Shown one piece after another: positions 1 to 11,942 of a stretch of 64,000 nucleotides of DNA; positions within the stretch are counted from its first letter, which is position 1; every line of letters begins with the position of its first letter. The position numbers were made by a program, and so were the translations under genes. The notes beneath the pieces were generated by a model, which had not been told where the DNA came from, did not search any database, and saw only the letters and a list, made by a program, of their open reading frames with translations. This DNA is from Haliclystus octoradiatus (taxonomy: Eukaryota; Cnidaria; Staurozoa; Stauromedusae; Haliclystidae). Location: the NCBI GenBank assembly GCA_916610825.1, contig OU744448.1, forward strand, positions 11,598,125-11,662,124, written 5' to 3'.

Positions 1-2155
1 AAAAACACAAATCTGAGTTAGACTATCTTGGTTCTATTATAATATCTTGATAATAATAATGTAATAATATTAATAGTGGGATTGTTCCGCACCACTTCTT
101 GGTATAGTGCTCAATGAAATTAATCAGAGCATTTTTGTAGGATAGTTGAAATAAATCGCCTGATGATCACCTTCTGGTGTGAAACTTGAAGTAGCGGAAA
201 TCTAGAATGTTTCATTTTTGACTCTCATTTGATATATATATACACACTACAATGCTGAATTATTAAACCACTTTATTTAAGCTCATCAGTTTTTATTTAT
301 TTATGATTACTGTTCTTGGTAAATCGTGCACAGGCTAATATCCATTATTTTGTTATTAAAATCTTTTGCTGTTTTAATGCAGTTCAAGTTCATTGTCTTT
401 GAAATCAGATTGTAGCATTCGGAGGCAGTGTATTTGGTGGATCTTTTACCAACATTTGTATTAAATGATTGTACTGCTTTATCGCTTCGATACGCTGCTC
501 TTGTGCTACCACGCGTTACACTGAACATGTCCATTGCCCATAATGTAAGACGGTGCATCACTTTGCTTGAATTGCCAACATATCTTTGTAGCAGATACAA
601 GGCTCAGCTGTGAAGATTGCATAACTTATATCAAATTGGCGACATCACTTCAGGACTTTTGTCATCATCTCTGCATAAACCTGTAGGTTCGGAGATTGTT
701 CTGAAATAAACCAGCTGTTCTGAAGGCCCTGCAAAATATTTCCTCTGCTCGGAATGTCGAGTAATTTCTTCCTGAACTCATTGGTATCACTTGAGTTACA
801 GCCAGGTGTTGGTTGGTCAGCCCATCTAAGAGCAATACAACGAGGTGCGAACAAAAATAGAAATTTGCTGAATTCAGCTATTTTGAATTTCAACTTTTCG
901 TAAACAAACTGTCGAAGCACACTAAAAACTTTAAGTTTACGGGATTCTGTTGGATCAAATTGGAGTAACAAAATTAGAAATAATAGATTGCATTATCTTG
1001 AAAGACTGTATGAACATTACGAAGGCATTTTTGAGGCGTATAATACAAAATAAAAGGAGAAAATATCATGTTTTGATGGAGTGGTCTCCATCGTTGGAAA
1101 ATTGTAAACACTTCGGTCGGTTTGAAACTTGATTTTAAAAATCAAAATCAAAGAAATAGTTGAACTTAAATATCATATCTCCAAAATACATCATTACTCT
1201 TATTCAAAATTCCATTTCTCCGTCAATATATAATTAAAATTGACAATATGACAGAATAAACAATCGAAATCTAAACTTTGAAAATGATTCAAGCAAGTTT
1301 GCTTACATTTTTAGTGTTTTATTCACCAACCAGCGCCTGAGAAAACTTCACATGATACCAAGTTGTGCTGTGCTTGGGTTTACCATATTTTTGATTTCTG
1401 GCACAGTTATAAGGCTCACTGAAGCACTGCGCGGAAATGAAAGACCACCAAAAGCAGTCTGAAGAGAGCTTTTCATCCACTGATTAATGCCTAATGTACA
1501 ATTCAGGAATTCTTCCAGGATTTCACGTATACATCCGTCAGTAAATGATCTACTTTAAAATTTAAAGTATATCATTTACTCAAAAAAAAAACAATTTATT
1601 GTTTTATTGAACAAAATCATGAAACAGCAAAATCTATAAGAAGATTAATTTCAGCCTTTCACTGTTTGACAGTTATAGAATGAGTGATCTGATCCTGCAA
1701 ATTGATTGTGTTGACAAGATTGTGTTGTGTTGATTGGGTAAAGAGGACAATTTTTAGGTCCTTTTTCAGATACCCGTAGGTGTTTTCGGCTCACTGGATT
1801 TATAGATTTGGCCCTACTAGCAATATATAATTTGATTCTTCAACTATAACAAAATGTCATTAACCAACTTGAATGAAATTCAATCTGATTCAAATAATTG
1901 GTAATGAAGGATGTCTGAGTCATCAATTATCTTTCGTCAATTTCACTACAACAATGATTTCTTTTCTAATTTAATGGGTCATTGATTTTTCATTAAATAC
2001 AATAACAATATGTCTTAACATAACTACTAAACGCATGGTACAAATCCACTGATCGTGACTCGAGTTTTTTTCAAGTGATTATTAATGTTTGATATAAGCA
2101 CCTAAGACGTGGTATACCCATAACATGTTAATGAGATTGCATTTTTTTTATCTAG
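1..2155. other. Intron or upstream DNA of the RING gene
   Basis: No exon of the RING gene that I can recognise lies here. The protease-associated and transmembrane exons expected for this family must be further upstream or too diverged for me to see. The stretch is AT-rich. Apart from the LINE-like remnant at 307-971 (minus strand) I see only low-complexity DNA. Confidence 0.5.
307..971 (-). repeat. Possible degraded LINE 3' region
   Basis: The minus-strand reading frame at 600-307 contains TR-A-x-GKRS-x-KY-x-A-x-x-x-YN, followed by a short Phe/Lys-rich end. This resembles the C-terminal tail of CR1/L2-type LINE proteins (TR..., GKRSF.Y.A..LWN.LP, FK..L). The adjacent frame at 971-645 is open for 108 codons but I cannot place it. 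The likeness is weak, and an unrelated transposon remnant is equally possible. Confidence 0.3.
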
Positions 2156-5100
2156 AAACGCTTATTGAATGCAGCAAAGAAAACAATATCAAAGTTGAAA
2201 ACAAGAATATATGCGGAAGGCGATGATTCCAAGGTATTTAGAATGAAATATATCAGATTCTCTCTATTATTATACAATCCCTACCACTATTTAGTAAATG
2301 AAATCATGTTTGCATATTTCTGACTGTTTTGATTTTGGCTGATTGAGCTCACGATTATCGTACAACTCTACTGCCATCAAAACCATTAAAAAGTGTTACA
2401 TTTTGTGGCATTTTCACATTTTAATATTGTGAATAAGGATGTATGTTTTCATGGTTTCAAACTCCTCATGAGTTGAAAATTTATTCTTTTCACGTTTTAT
2501 GCTTTCATTGTGTTTTCACAACACCTTCATGGTATTTTCATGGTTTTGATGTTGGCAGTGTGAGTACATGGTTTTCTGCTTGCAAATTAAATAGCTCTCT
2601 TGTCTGATCAATCAAATTGAATAGCTTGGAAATAATTAATTTCTGTTCCAAGCACGGTCACAACAATTTACAACATAAAGGCATGGTTGAATTTATCCGT
2701 TTTACATTGTTAATTGAATTGCAGGTGGTGCTCATTTATAATTAACCTTTCAAAATATCAACTCCCAACACAGTTATTCATCTTGAGCAATGTACGAGAA
2801 AAAAGTCGTGACCCTGGGATATAGGATCCCGGAAGTCTGAGCTGAATTGACCAAAAATTAGAAGTTTGTAATTTTGTAAGACGAATTTAGTAGGATTTAT
2901 CGTTCTCGATATCAAGACTTCAGAATTGGAAATGGAAAACAATGGTAATTCCGTATTTATGTCTATTTCGAGAATGGTTTATGTAGCAATGTTATTAACG
3001 TTTCTGCCCCAGTTGATGTCACATGGATTGAACTGGAATTGGATATTGTTTTAATGCAGATATTTATTGCTTCTCTTGTATGCTTTGGGGCAAAATTCAG
3101 AAGAAAATTTTGGAAATAAACAAAGCATTCAAGAATGTCAAACTTTTCGTACGTTGAATTTTTTGCAAGCAAACCTGACACATCTCTACCTTGAATACAA
3201 CAAAGCTTCACCATCATCATTTAATTTCTTCTTTCTCTGATGTAGACTGATCAAGAAGAAACATGTGCTGTTTGTTTGGAGAATTACAAGCAAGGGGAGA
3301 CATTGCGAGTGTTGCCATGCAAGTAAGTTTATACAGAGACTGTTAGTAGCACCATTTAAATATGATGAATACAGGACCCTACCCCTTTTGCTGGCATCAG
3401 ATTTATTTGTTTTTTGTTTGCTTTATAGATGTAGAATTAAATTGGTATTGCCAAACTATCCTATTAAAAGGGTTACGTTGCATGGCTACATGTAACCTAC
3501 ACACAAACCCATTTTCCAAGTTGGAGTAGAGTTTCTACTCTTTCTAAAAATAGAAGCTAGTCTGTGCGCTTGATAGGTTACACAAGAGTACACATTGTTA
3601 GGTGGAATACAATTGTTGATTGTGATCATCTAGTCATTTTGAAGCATAACAGTTTGCTCTTTAAGCTCTAGAATAAAGTTATCCTGTAGTTTCATAAACA
3701 TATATAAGAAAGCTTATTCTTAAAGAATTTAATTTAACTAAATGAAAGTTCCAATACACATAATCATCTCTAACAAATTTACAATGTGCTTTTTAGGCAT
3801 GAATTCCACAAGCAATGTATTGATCCATGGTTATTGGAACACAGGACCTGTCCTATGTGTAAACAGAATATACTCAAAGGCATGGGATACGTAAGTTATA
3901 TACAGAGTCATTCTACTATCATTCATCAATATCGATATCAACCTTTCATATAATTACATGTACATAAATCAAAATAAATCAAATATAGGCCTTCCAGAGT
4001 ACAGACAGGGGCTCAATTTGCTGCACGTGCCTGCTCCGATAATGGAAATTGCAATTCCGATAAGTTACATAATTATAATTCGTTAGTTCCAGCATTTCCT
4101 TTTCAAAAAGATCCTTATCAATCTCCACTGAAAAAATTAATTTCTTCCTATTCATCTTTATTTCTTTCTCACCACGAGAACAATTTGAATAATATTTTCA
4201 ACATCTAAAACAATAACAAAACATTTAGATCATCGCCATTGTGGATTTGATTATGTAGTCAAAATGAGGCTATCTGAAACTTTATTGTTTTTTGTTCCAC
4301 ATGACGACATCACAAAAATAAAGCTCAAGCAATGCTAAGATTATTGCTAAGATTTCTTTAGGGCTGCAAACTGGTACCGGTATGAAAAATGCTAGGAATG
4401 CTAGATAGAGCACTCTATTGGTTACTAGTCGAGTTCTCTGCGAGGAATACTACAGGTACATCATCCAATTGATATAAAATTGAGCCAAACTATTCAACAA
4501 GCAATCAGACTTAAGCAAACTTGTGATCACCGATTGGCAGCAAACTTGTGATCGCCGATTGGCAGAAATATGAGAACGAAGTGTAGGCTGCATAAGCAGG
4601 CCAAGCAGACAATGCTGATAACTAGGGGTGAGACGATTGTTGAAACCAATCGGTTTTTCCGATCATCGTCGCCAATTTTTACTAATCGGAGAACAATTGG
4701 CATCGAAAAATCAACACTCTGTCAATCAGTTAACGCATTGTTTTCAGACAATGAAATTCAAAATAAAATTTCTTTACTCGAATTTCATTAATTTTATGTT
4801 TTGATATCTTAATTAAAAAGTTGATATCGCTCTGTTTTGTTTACACCTTTTTGTAATTAAGAACGTACGTTCATCGCTCTGTTTTGTTTACATCGTTTTG
4901 TAGTTCAAAACCTATTCAAAACGTTCAAATGATTTGTTGACACTTGATGCCACTTGACACCTTATATTGTTATAAAGTTAAAAAGATCAACACATTAGCC
5001 AGGGTCCGACTTTTTAATGATAAATCATTAAAAATATCATTTTTCTTCTGAATTTTGTCTAGCTCTCCGGGATCTAGGATCACAGGATCCCCATTTTTGT

Positions 5101-8100
5101 CGGACCCTGACATTAGCGTTGATGAATAAAACACATGAGCATGGTTGAATGAATAATTTTATCGAGAAAGAAAAAGCGTCCGTTGAGATTTAATTTGTGA
5201 AAAACAGTTTTGAAAATAATTAAAGCAGTTTGATGTTCAACATATGTTTGTACAGAGGTTGTTTTATTTTTATTATTTTGAATGACGCACTCTTAAAGCT
5301 GGAAAGATGCACAAGCTATTTACAGGAAAAAGTTGCTTCGTTGTGTGGACAGGAATACTTCGGCTATCATCAAATTTAAAAAACTTCACCATATTTCCAT
5401 TTGTTTTATTCAGCTAATTGCAGACTGGTTGTGTTTTCTCCTGCTCCTTTGTTTTAATTTGTTTCGATGGGAAACAATCGGCAAAAACCGATTAATCAAC
5501 CGATTGTTATGACCAATCGGCGGCTAACTAATCGGCATCGAACATCGGTAAATTTCATTATCGTCTCACTCCTACTGATAACAAAACAATTCTTTAGAAA
5601 CTGAACTAAAGTTTGAAATCACGCAAGTACCTCTGTATACATGGTAAACAATATAAAATTATCAGACTCTCGTATTTTCTACTTCAATCTAATTAGACAA
5701 AAAATATTAAAGTGGGAATAAACCCCCAGACTATCTTTACATATGTAGTAGAACCCGACGTGAAAAAAACAATGGCGTAATTTTTTTTCCGATCTGGAAA
5801 TTATTTCTTGGTGAAAAACGCCTTCAAAGTGGTGTTTTGACCCAAATGTCGCTGAGAAAAAAAAGGGATTGGATCTAGCTTTATGACGACAAAGTCACAA
5901 GTCGTGCGGTTTGTCTAACAGACTTAAGAGTGGGCTGATCACGCGACATTATCTTTGAGGTGACCTAGTTCCGAGAAGTCACACAAAAAAAATTTCTGAC
6001 AAAGCTGAGCCATGAACAAACATATAAACTCGCGAATTACGTAAAAAAGATACAATTTGTGATTTCAGGAGCAGAATAAAATCGATTGAAACGCTCAGTC
6101 GAAATAATTTCTCGTAGCGTCATTAAGCGCGATGAATCTGATATAGATTGCGGATTAACACAAATGTCAGACGGTGCGAGTGTTCCTTTGTGACTAGTCT
6201 AGTGACACATATTAGTTACGTATTCTGGGTGACCGCAGTACTTCTCAAATCTTAATTAGTAGACACGTGCCCTTCGAACTAGCTTCATCCTACGCTATAT
6301 AAGTTATAACTATTTTTAACTCATCTGCAAGTTGTTCTTGAGTAAATTTTTCTACAAGATATCCTTTTCATGATCTAGATGTGAATGTAGCCTGACTCTA
6401 TTTGCACAGTCATGCACAGACGACTTTTCCTCGAGATAGATGGTACTGCAAAGTATTAATTGTACTTTTTCGGATTTATTTAAGTATTACTAAATTATTA
6501 AATAGACATTTTTCAATTACTATTTCAAAGTTCAAGTTTGAAATTGATGTTTGTCTAGTAAAACTTAAACCAGGTAATCGTATAGTTTATATACGACTGT
6601 AGATAGATATATTATACTCAATACTCTAACAAAGTGTTCATCATTCATTCATCAAGCATTCAATTATTGTAAAACCATCGAAAATTCTTCAGTACATTAC
6701 ACTGTAAATTCTATAAAATATCTTGCAAGCCGTTGAGAACGCTCTGCGCCGGTTCGCTTTTCGGAAAATAGTACAAAAATGATATGAGGGCTTGGACGTT
6801 CTTATTCAAGTTTACAGCCATATACTAGAACTACAGTAACGCATATTCTATCATTTTTCTGTTTTGCAGTATATCTTCATTGCATAAATTGTTACCCTCT
6901 CCATCAACGTTATCTGATTAACAAAATTAGGGTTTTGCAATGTGAAGTCTCGTTCCTGATTATACATACGCGATCAATTTTTTACCATACTAGCTAGTAT
7001 TCATTCCTTTTGCTAGAAAGTAGAACATGTTAGCATCATCTCACAATCCGTAGTTTATAGGATGCGGTAATACAGTGGCAGAAGCTACTTTGCACAAAAT
7101 ACCTTTCTACAGAGACGATAAATCAGATGGACAGATTTCGTTTCTGTGAAAAGAGGACTATAAACCAACGGTTAATAGCGTTTCCCACCATACATTTTGC
7201 TTTTTACCCTCAAAAGAATACTCCATTTTCAGTTCAGACATATGCTTACAACAATAAATTCTACTTAGCTAGCTATTGTGGTCACCAGAGAATCTTTTGA
7301 TATGTGTTAAATATGTGTGAGAATGATATGTCAAAATATAATCTGTCTAACGCGCGCTACGAATGAAACATTTTCTGATTTTTATTTTCTTCAAATTCGT
7401 GAACTTTAAAATCATCAAATCATCTGGAATTTTGCTACTCTTGAGTTTGTATGTTCTTCCTTACCTCAGTTTTGTGGGAGAGAAAAATAGATTGCCGTTA
7501 CAGAGCTACGCTATCTCAAACGAAACATCGCGTGATTAATCCAATCTAAAGTCTATTAGAAAAACCGCACGACTTGTGACTTTGTCGTCATAAAGCTAGA
7601 TCCAATCCCTTTTTTTTCCTCAGCGACATTTGGGTCAAAACACCACTTTGAAGGCATTTTTCACCAAGAAACAATTTCCAGATCGAAAAAAAAATTACGC
7701 CATTGTTTTTTTCACGTCGGGTTCTACTACATATGTAAAGATAGTCTGGGGGTTTATTCCCACTTTAAAATAAGAGCACATTTACTTTTGACTTGACTTG
7801 ACCGTGTTTGTATTTTATTTCTTTTCAAATCGTAGTTATAGGTAGATTTTTTCTTTGAATTTATAGGATATGCCTGGAAGTGGAGAGCGAAGTAGCATTG
7901 TTGTGACAAATACTGTTGGTGCAGTTGCTGTTGATGAAATGCCTGGTGTTGCAGGAAGGCGTGGTAGTCACTCTGGTAGTGATTTATCATTACCATTAGG
8001 AAACGAAGATGAACATAACGGTTATCAAGCTGTTGACACACATGGTATGCTCCACTTAGAATCTCTTGCATTACAGCACTATACAGTATACACACATCCC

Positions 8101-9050
8101 CATCCATATTCTTGGATATTAATTTTGTATAATGTGTTCAGGGTCTGAATAAAGTAAGAATCTTGGAATCCTACATTTCAGAAGGCTAGAGCAAATTCAG
8201 AAGAAACTTGTGATATTTTTTAATGATTTATTGGTCAAACATGAACAAAAAAATCAGAAGAAAATGTTGAAATGTCTCTAAGGATTCCAGAAGGCTGGAC
8301 CTTTGTCGGACCTTGTGTGTTAATTGTTATGTAGAATATGTATTTTCGATTATGGGAAAATGTACAACTGATATGTGTAGGTGATAGTGATATGTTAAAT
8401 TTATATCCGGTATAGAACACTACATTTAAATAATATACACAACTTTAGTCGAACAAGGGGTCCGTGTTGACAGTTTTTTAAAACAGGTTTTATAGAGAGT
8501 TCTTATTTAATTAAATAAAAGTGGAATTCAAATTAAAAGCAATTAAGATAATTTCTTTTAGTTTTATTGATAAAATTCTAGCTTTTTAGAAAAGAAACAT
8601 TTTTGCTTCTATCTAAGCTCTAAGCGTTTACAAATTGAATTTCCATGCTTTGAAATTCCTGTAACCACGCTTCAAAGTAAGTCAAATTTTGGAAATTTTA
8701 TAGTAATATTTCTTCAGACTTATGGATCATTTTTTAAGTTCTATCCCAGAAGTCTTTCCCTGAGACAGTGTGATTTCCGGAGGTCTAAAATCTTTGCAGC
8801 ACCCTGTGAAGCTCACATTATTTGCTTCTGACTCAATGTTTTGAAATATATCTGATCAATTCTATTTCTATTCCAGCTAATGGTTATTACTCCCCTTCTT
8901 TGCGACATAGGGAGTATAAAATTGAAAAAAATACATTATTAATTAGATTCTGACATTTTATTTTTAGATATCTCACCATCATCAAGTCCAACAGATCCAT
9001 GTGAGCTATCACAATCGACTGTGGCACTGGTTGTACATTTGTCAGCATAG
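2156..9050 (+). CDS. Goliath-family RING-H2 E3 ubiquitin ligase, 3' exons
   Basis: Five coding exons with matching phases are seen: 2156-2233, 3246-3322, 3797-3890, 7867-8044 and 8968-9050 (TAG). The first encodes a basic helix with AAKKTISKL, as found between the membrane span and RING of RNF130/RNF150-type proteins. Exons 2-3 encode a complete C3H2C3 RING (CAVC, CKHEFH, C, CPMC; spacing C-x2-C-x14-C-x-H-x2-H-x2-C-x10-C-x2-C) followed by NILKGMG, close to the NILKALG of Goliath proteins. Exons 4-5 give a low-complexity acidic/Ser-rich tail ending VVHLSA. The family are endosomal membrane E3 ligases with an N-terminal protease-associated domain and one membrane span; those exons lie outside the window or are not visible. 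The family call is firm, the exact paralogue is not. Introns 3 and 4 are filled with transposons. Confidence 0.88.
2795..3230. repeat. Dispersed repeat, relative of 55060-55370
   Basis: Blocks such as AATTGACCAAA..AGAAGTTTGTAA, GGTAATTCC.TATTTA and ATATTGTTTT.A..ATATTTATT appear in the same order here and at about 55070-55370. At the left edge a CCCTGGGATATAGGATCCCGG string recalls the ends of the CAGGGTCCGAC MITE family. Probably a longer, older relative of that family. It lies in an intron directly before exon 2 of the RING gene. Confidence 0.45.
4516..4565. repeat. Tandem duplication, 25 bp x 2
   Basis: Two adjacent 25-bp copies beginning CAAACTTGTGATC and ending CGATTGGCAG differ at one base. 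Located in an intron just left of the hAT MITE. Confidence 0.85.
4623..5574. mobile_element. hAT-type MITE, copy 1
   Basis: The element is bounded by inverted ends TAGGGGTGAGACGAT and ATCGTCTCACTCCTA, and by a perfect 8-bp target duplication CTGATAAC (4615-4622 and 5575-5582), which is the hAT signature. The ends are rich in ATCGGC-type sub-repeats. No transposase is seen, so it is non-autonomous. A second copy sits at 43529-44391. This copy carries a further MITE at 5000-5109. It lies in intron 3 of the RING gene. Confidence 0.9.
5000..5109. mobile_element. CAGGGTCCGAC hAT-type MITE nested in copy 1
   Basis: A 110-bp element with ends CAGGGTCCGAC / GTCGGACCCTG and 8-bp duplication ACATTAGC (4992-4999, 5110-5117). 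The second copy of the host MITE has the uninterrupted site (ACATTAGCGTTGATG near 43896), proving the insertion boundaries. Relatives occur in this window at 8139, 25257, 52464, 57066, 58916 and 60182, with fragments at 20130 and 42164. Confidence 0.93.
5711..7764. mobile_element. 2.05-kb palindromic element flanked by TTAA
   Basis: The left end AGTGGGAATAAACCCCCAGA is repeated inverted at the right end, and TTAA lies outside both (5707-5710, 7765-7768). The first ~215 bp of each arm match closely. Weaker inverted similarity then continues inwards, for example CGTAGCGTCATTAAGCGC against GCGCGCTACG and ATTCTGGGTGACC against GGTCACCAGAGAATC, so most of the element folds back on itself. TTAA targets are typical of piggyBac-type elements, but the terminal bases are not the usual piggyBac ones. 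No transposase is visible. It ends about 100 bp before exon 4 of the RING gene. Confidence 0.85.
8139..8315. mobile_element. CAGGGTCCGAC-family MITE
   Basis: Starts CAGGGTCTGA and ends GTCGGACCTTG. The interior has the family blocks GGAATCCTA, CAGAAGGCT, ATTTATTGGTCAAAC and CAGAAGAAAA. TGTGTT lies on both sides. It sits in the last intron of the RING gene. Confidence 0.75.
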
Positions 9051-10490
9051 TTACATTAATATTAAGACTTTTTACCTTTAAATGAAATGAAAAGAAAAAT
9101 AATTTTGGAATTTAAGAGAGAATCTAGGCGTGGATGGTGTTGGATCTGAATTGTAACTGTTTGCACATTGAAATATATTTATTTAAGTAACATCATCTCG
9201 TGATACTTTGCAACCCAAAGGCATTATTCAAGAGATGACAAAGTAGTAGTTTGACACTTTATATAGCACATTCCTTTATTTTAGTTGTTGGTTATTTCTT
9301 TTTCATCTCTACTTCAACGTTATGCGTCATTTAATATACCAATTTGAAATAACTTAACATTAATGAGGTAACAATGATGCTATCTGTTCGACACGATAAA
9401 AAAAACATTATCATTAATTCTTTTTTAAAGAGTTTTAGAATTAATTATATCATAAGAAGCTCGCCGAGATGTAGAATGTACAGTAACAGCTATTATTATA
9501 AAATTTATACTCATTATAAACTAATTCATTTGTAAATATCTAAATACTTGTACTTTTTTGATTATGATTTATTATAGCTTAGATTTCAGATATGCAACTT
9601 ACATCAAACACGTAAATTCAGCAAATGGTCTATTGTTTCATTGCATTATCTGATTATTTAATTTGATTGATCAGGGTCTGCACTTAATCAACTTTCATCA
9701 TTAATTGGAACTTGATGTCCGCAAAACTCCAATAGATGTTTTAGTTAATATGTTTGAGTGATTAGGTGCTGACACCAAAATGAACAAAATAAACAAGAGT
9801 AATTCCAGAATCAAGTCTGCAAGCAGTCCAAGTACATGCAGATCCTGCACCATCGCGAGGCTTATGCAAAATTACCAAATTATTAGATTTCCTGATTTCC
9901 TTCGTTATTATTGACTGACTTCTTGTAATGAAACATTCATTACAACCATTACAACGGCTCGTGAGTGTAGTAAATTGAGGAATAATGATAAACCGGGCAA
10001 ACATCATATCAAAAGTTACAGGTAAATAAATAGGTAGGCTAATAAGTGCCGTACATTCATGCATAAATAGGAAATATAAGGCCTGTCTTTTAGGTTTTGA
10101 TAGTCAAAAACTGTTACATCAGTCTTCACTAACACTCACAAGTTGCAAGAATCAATGTAAATTGTCCCTGCTTGGACTCTGGCAAAAAAAATAAAAGTGT
10201 ATTGCACGCTGTTAAAGTTTAAGAGCACATAAAACATGTAAAGTATTAGCTAGCACGATTGTCAACACCATCTCGTCACTATTGTTGAAAAGTGCAAGTC
10301 GTCACTTGACACTTGGCAAATCAACTCATGTGGCACGGCAAAACTAACGGTGTGCTGTGTAACTAGTTGAGTTCACAGCTGGCGTAACAGGAGGGACTTG
10401 CAGTATGCAGTTGACATTGTGCACGGTGGCCCACAACTGTCATGGCACATTAAAAAATAGTTCCGCTACGCTCGGACTTATGGTGAATGA
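9051..10490. other. Intergenic, no gene seen
   Basis: 3' flank of the RING gene. I see no exon-like open frame with a plausible family match and no clear repeat boundary. The minus-strand open frame at 9762-10064 has no recognisable domain. Confidence 0.5.
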
Positions 10491-10494
10491 TATA

Positions 10495-10722
10495 ATAATC
10501 AAAATAAACCAATTAAACCAATTGAAATCAGATTCAATAGAATATCAAATCAATCAAATCATCATGCAAAGAAAAATCAAATCAAATCAAATTCAAAAAA
10601 GTAAAATCAATCCAATCGAATGATATAAAATCAGATCAAATAAAAAAATCAACTTCAATAAAAGTGAAATAAAATAAAATGAAACAATATCCAAATAATA
10701 AATCAAATAAAAAAAGAAAAAA
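10495..10722. repeat. AAATC/AAATAA-rich simple repeat
   Basis: Degenerate runs of CAAATCAAATCAAAT and AATAAAATAAAATGAAA. It lies directly 3' (minus-strand sense) of the tRNA-like segment at 10731-10803, as the AT-rich tail of a SINE would. Confidence 0.7.
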
Positions 10723-10730
10723 ATGTTAAT

Positions 10731-10803
10731 GCAGACCGATGGGATTGAATACCAAACCCCATGTGCCTGATGCGGACGCTCCACCGCTAGACCATACCAA
10801 GAC
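10731..10803 (-). ncRNA. tRNA-derived SINE head or tRNA pseudogene
   Basis: Read on the minus strand, GGTATGGTCTAGCGGTGG resembles a tRNA A box (bases 10781-10794 give TGGTCTAGCGGTGG). GGTATTCAATCC (10742-10753) resembles a B box with one extra base. Spacing and total length (73 nt) suit a tRNA. The first and last stems do not pair well and an AT-rich tail follows, so I read it as a SINE head, not a working tRNA gene. Confidence 0.55.
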
Positions 10804-11051
10804 AGTATAAATGAAGTGATTTTCACTGCTTAAATTATAGGTAATACAGGTGTGAGTGGTAAATGACGTGCGGAATTGTCTCATCTTAAGCTGATGCGCA
10901 GCAGAATTAAAACATTTTAATAAACAGCAAATAACCATGAAAGCTATTACCAGAAGAATGTTTATTTCTCACTAATTATACTAGGGGCCTAGCACAATTT
11001 TTTGACATACAGTAAATGATGTGAAAATTTCCGTTCGGAGTATCACCTTGT

Positions 11052-11938
11052 TAGGGGAGACCAGGGAGACATGGGACAAGAGCGTTCCTGATTAACCATG
11101 TAAATTATCATATGCTGTATATCACTTCATTTCATGTTGTTTCCCTAAATTTCAATAACCAACAATAACTACTTATCAAGAAATTTTAGTGTACAGCTTA
11201 TGATGATCGACATGCGTTTTGTGATTCCTCTTTTTGACTCAATTAATTTTAGAATACCGGTAAGTGTTTAATTGCCGTTTTGAATGGTGCCATTGCAACG
11301 GTTATACTTTGATGAATCTTTTGATATAAAATTTTTGAATACATTTCTTTTGATGAGGAGTGCCACCTCATTTTTTGCTGGGAAGTCAAACGGGGAGACA
11401 TGGAACAGCGCGTTTTAGCATCGATGACGAATGGGAAACTAATCGCATTTACATTTGGTTGAGACATGAGTTTGTTTTCATTTATATGGGCTGTATTTGA
11501 CTTTTTTACTTTGTGGAGATAAAGTTGCTAAATCAATTATAATTAGATTGATGACAGGTGTGTCAAAAATTAATGTTATTTATTAGTGCTAAAATTACTT
11601 GTTGCTAGCTTAATTTTGATCAAATAAACTCCCTAAGTCAAAGCAACAGCTGTAGTGTCTGGTACTGGAAAGTAAATTTATCAGTTACTTACTGAAATTT
11701 TGAGAAAATATGCCTGATCCATGTCACCCCACTGTGTCCCAAATATCCCCTCTAAAATGGTCCGTCTTTCGCACTAAATATTTGAAAAATTGCTAAATTT
11801 ATGTAATTGATATTCTTACCCTTTTGAATTGAGCATGTTGGCTAATTAATGACATCAAATTTGTTACATTTGCACAACCATAATAATTTTAATAATTAAA
11901 AATGTAAAAAGTGGTCCAAGTCTCCCCGGTCTCCCCTA
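11052..11938. mobile_element. Element with GGGGAGACC inverted ends
   Basis: Left TAGGGGAGACCAGGGAGACATGG and right CAAGTCTCCCCGGTCTCCCCTA are inverted copies. TTGT lies on both sides (11048-11051, 11939-11942), suggesting a 4-bp target duplication. Internal copies of the end motif occur near 11392 (GGGGAGACATGGAACA) and 11725-11765. The 887-bp interior has no transposase, so it is non-autonomous. Superfamily uncertain. Confidence 0.8.
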
Positions 11939-11942
11939 TTGT

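Noticed and set aside
7754-8107. His/Gln-rich 117-codon minus-strand frame
   Set aside because: Antisense of RING exon 4 and its flank.
9762-10064. 100-codon minus-strand frame
   Set aside because: No splice context, motif or family resemblance.
10731-10803. A functional tRNA gene
   Set aside because: Box motifs are degenerate, the acceptor stem does not pair and an AT-rich SINE tail follows.
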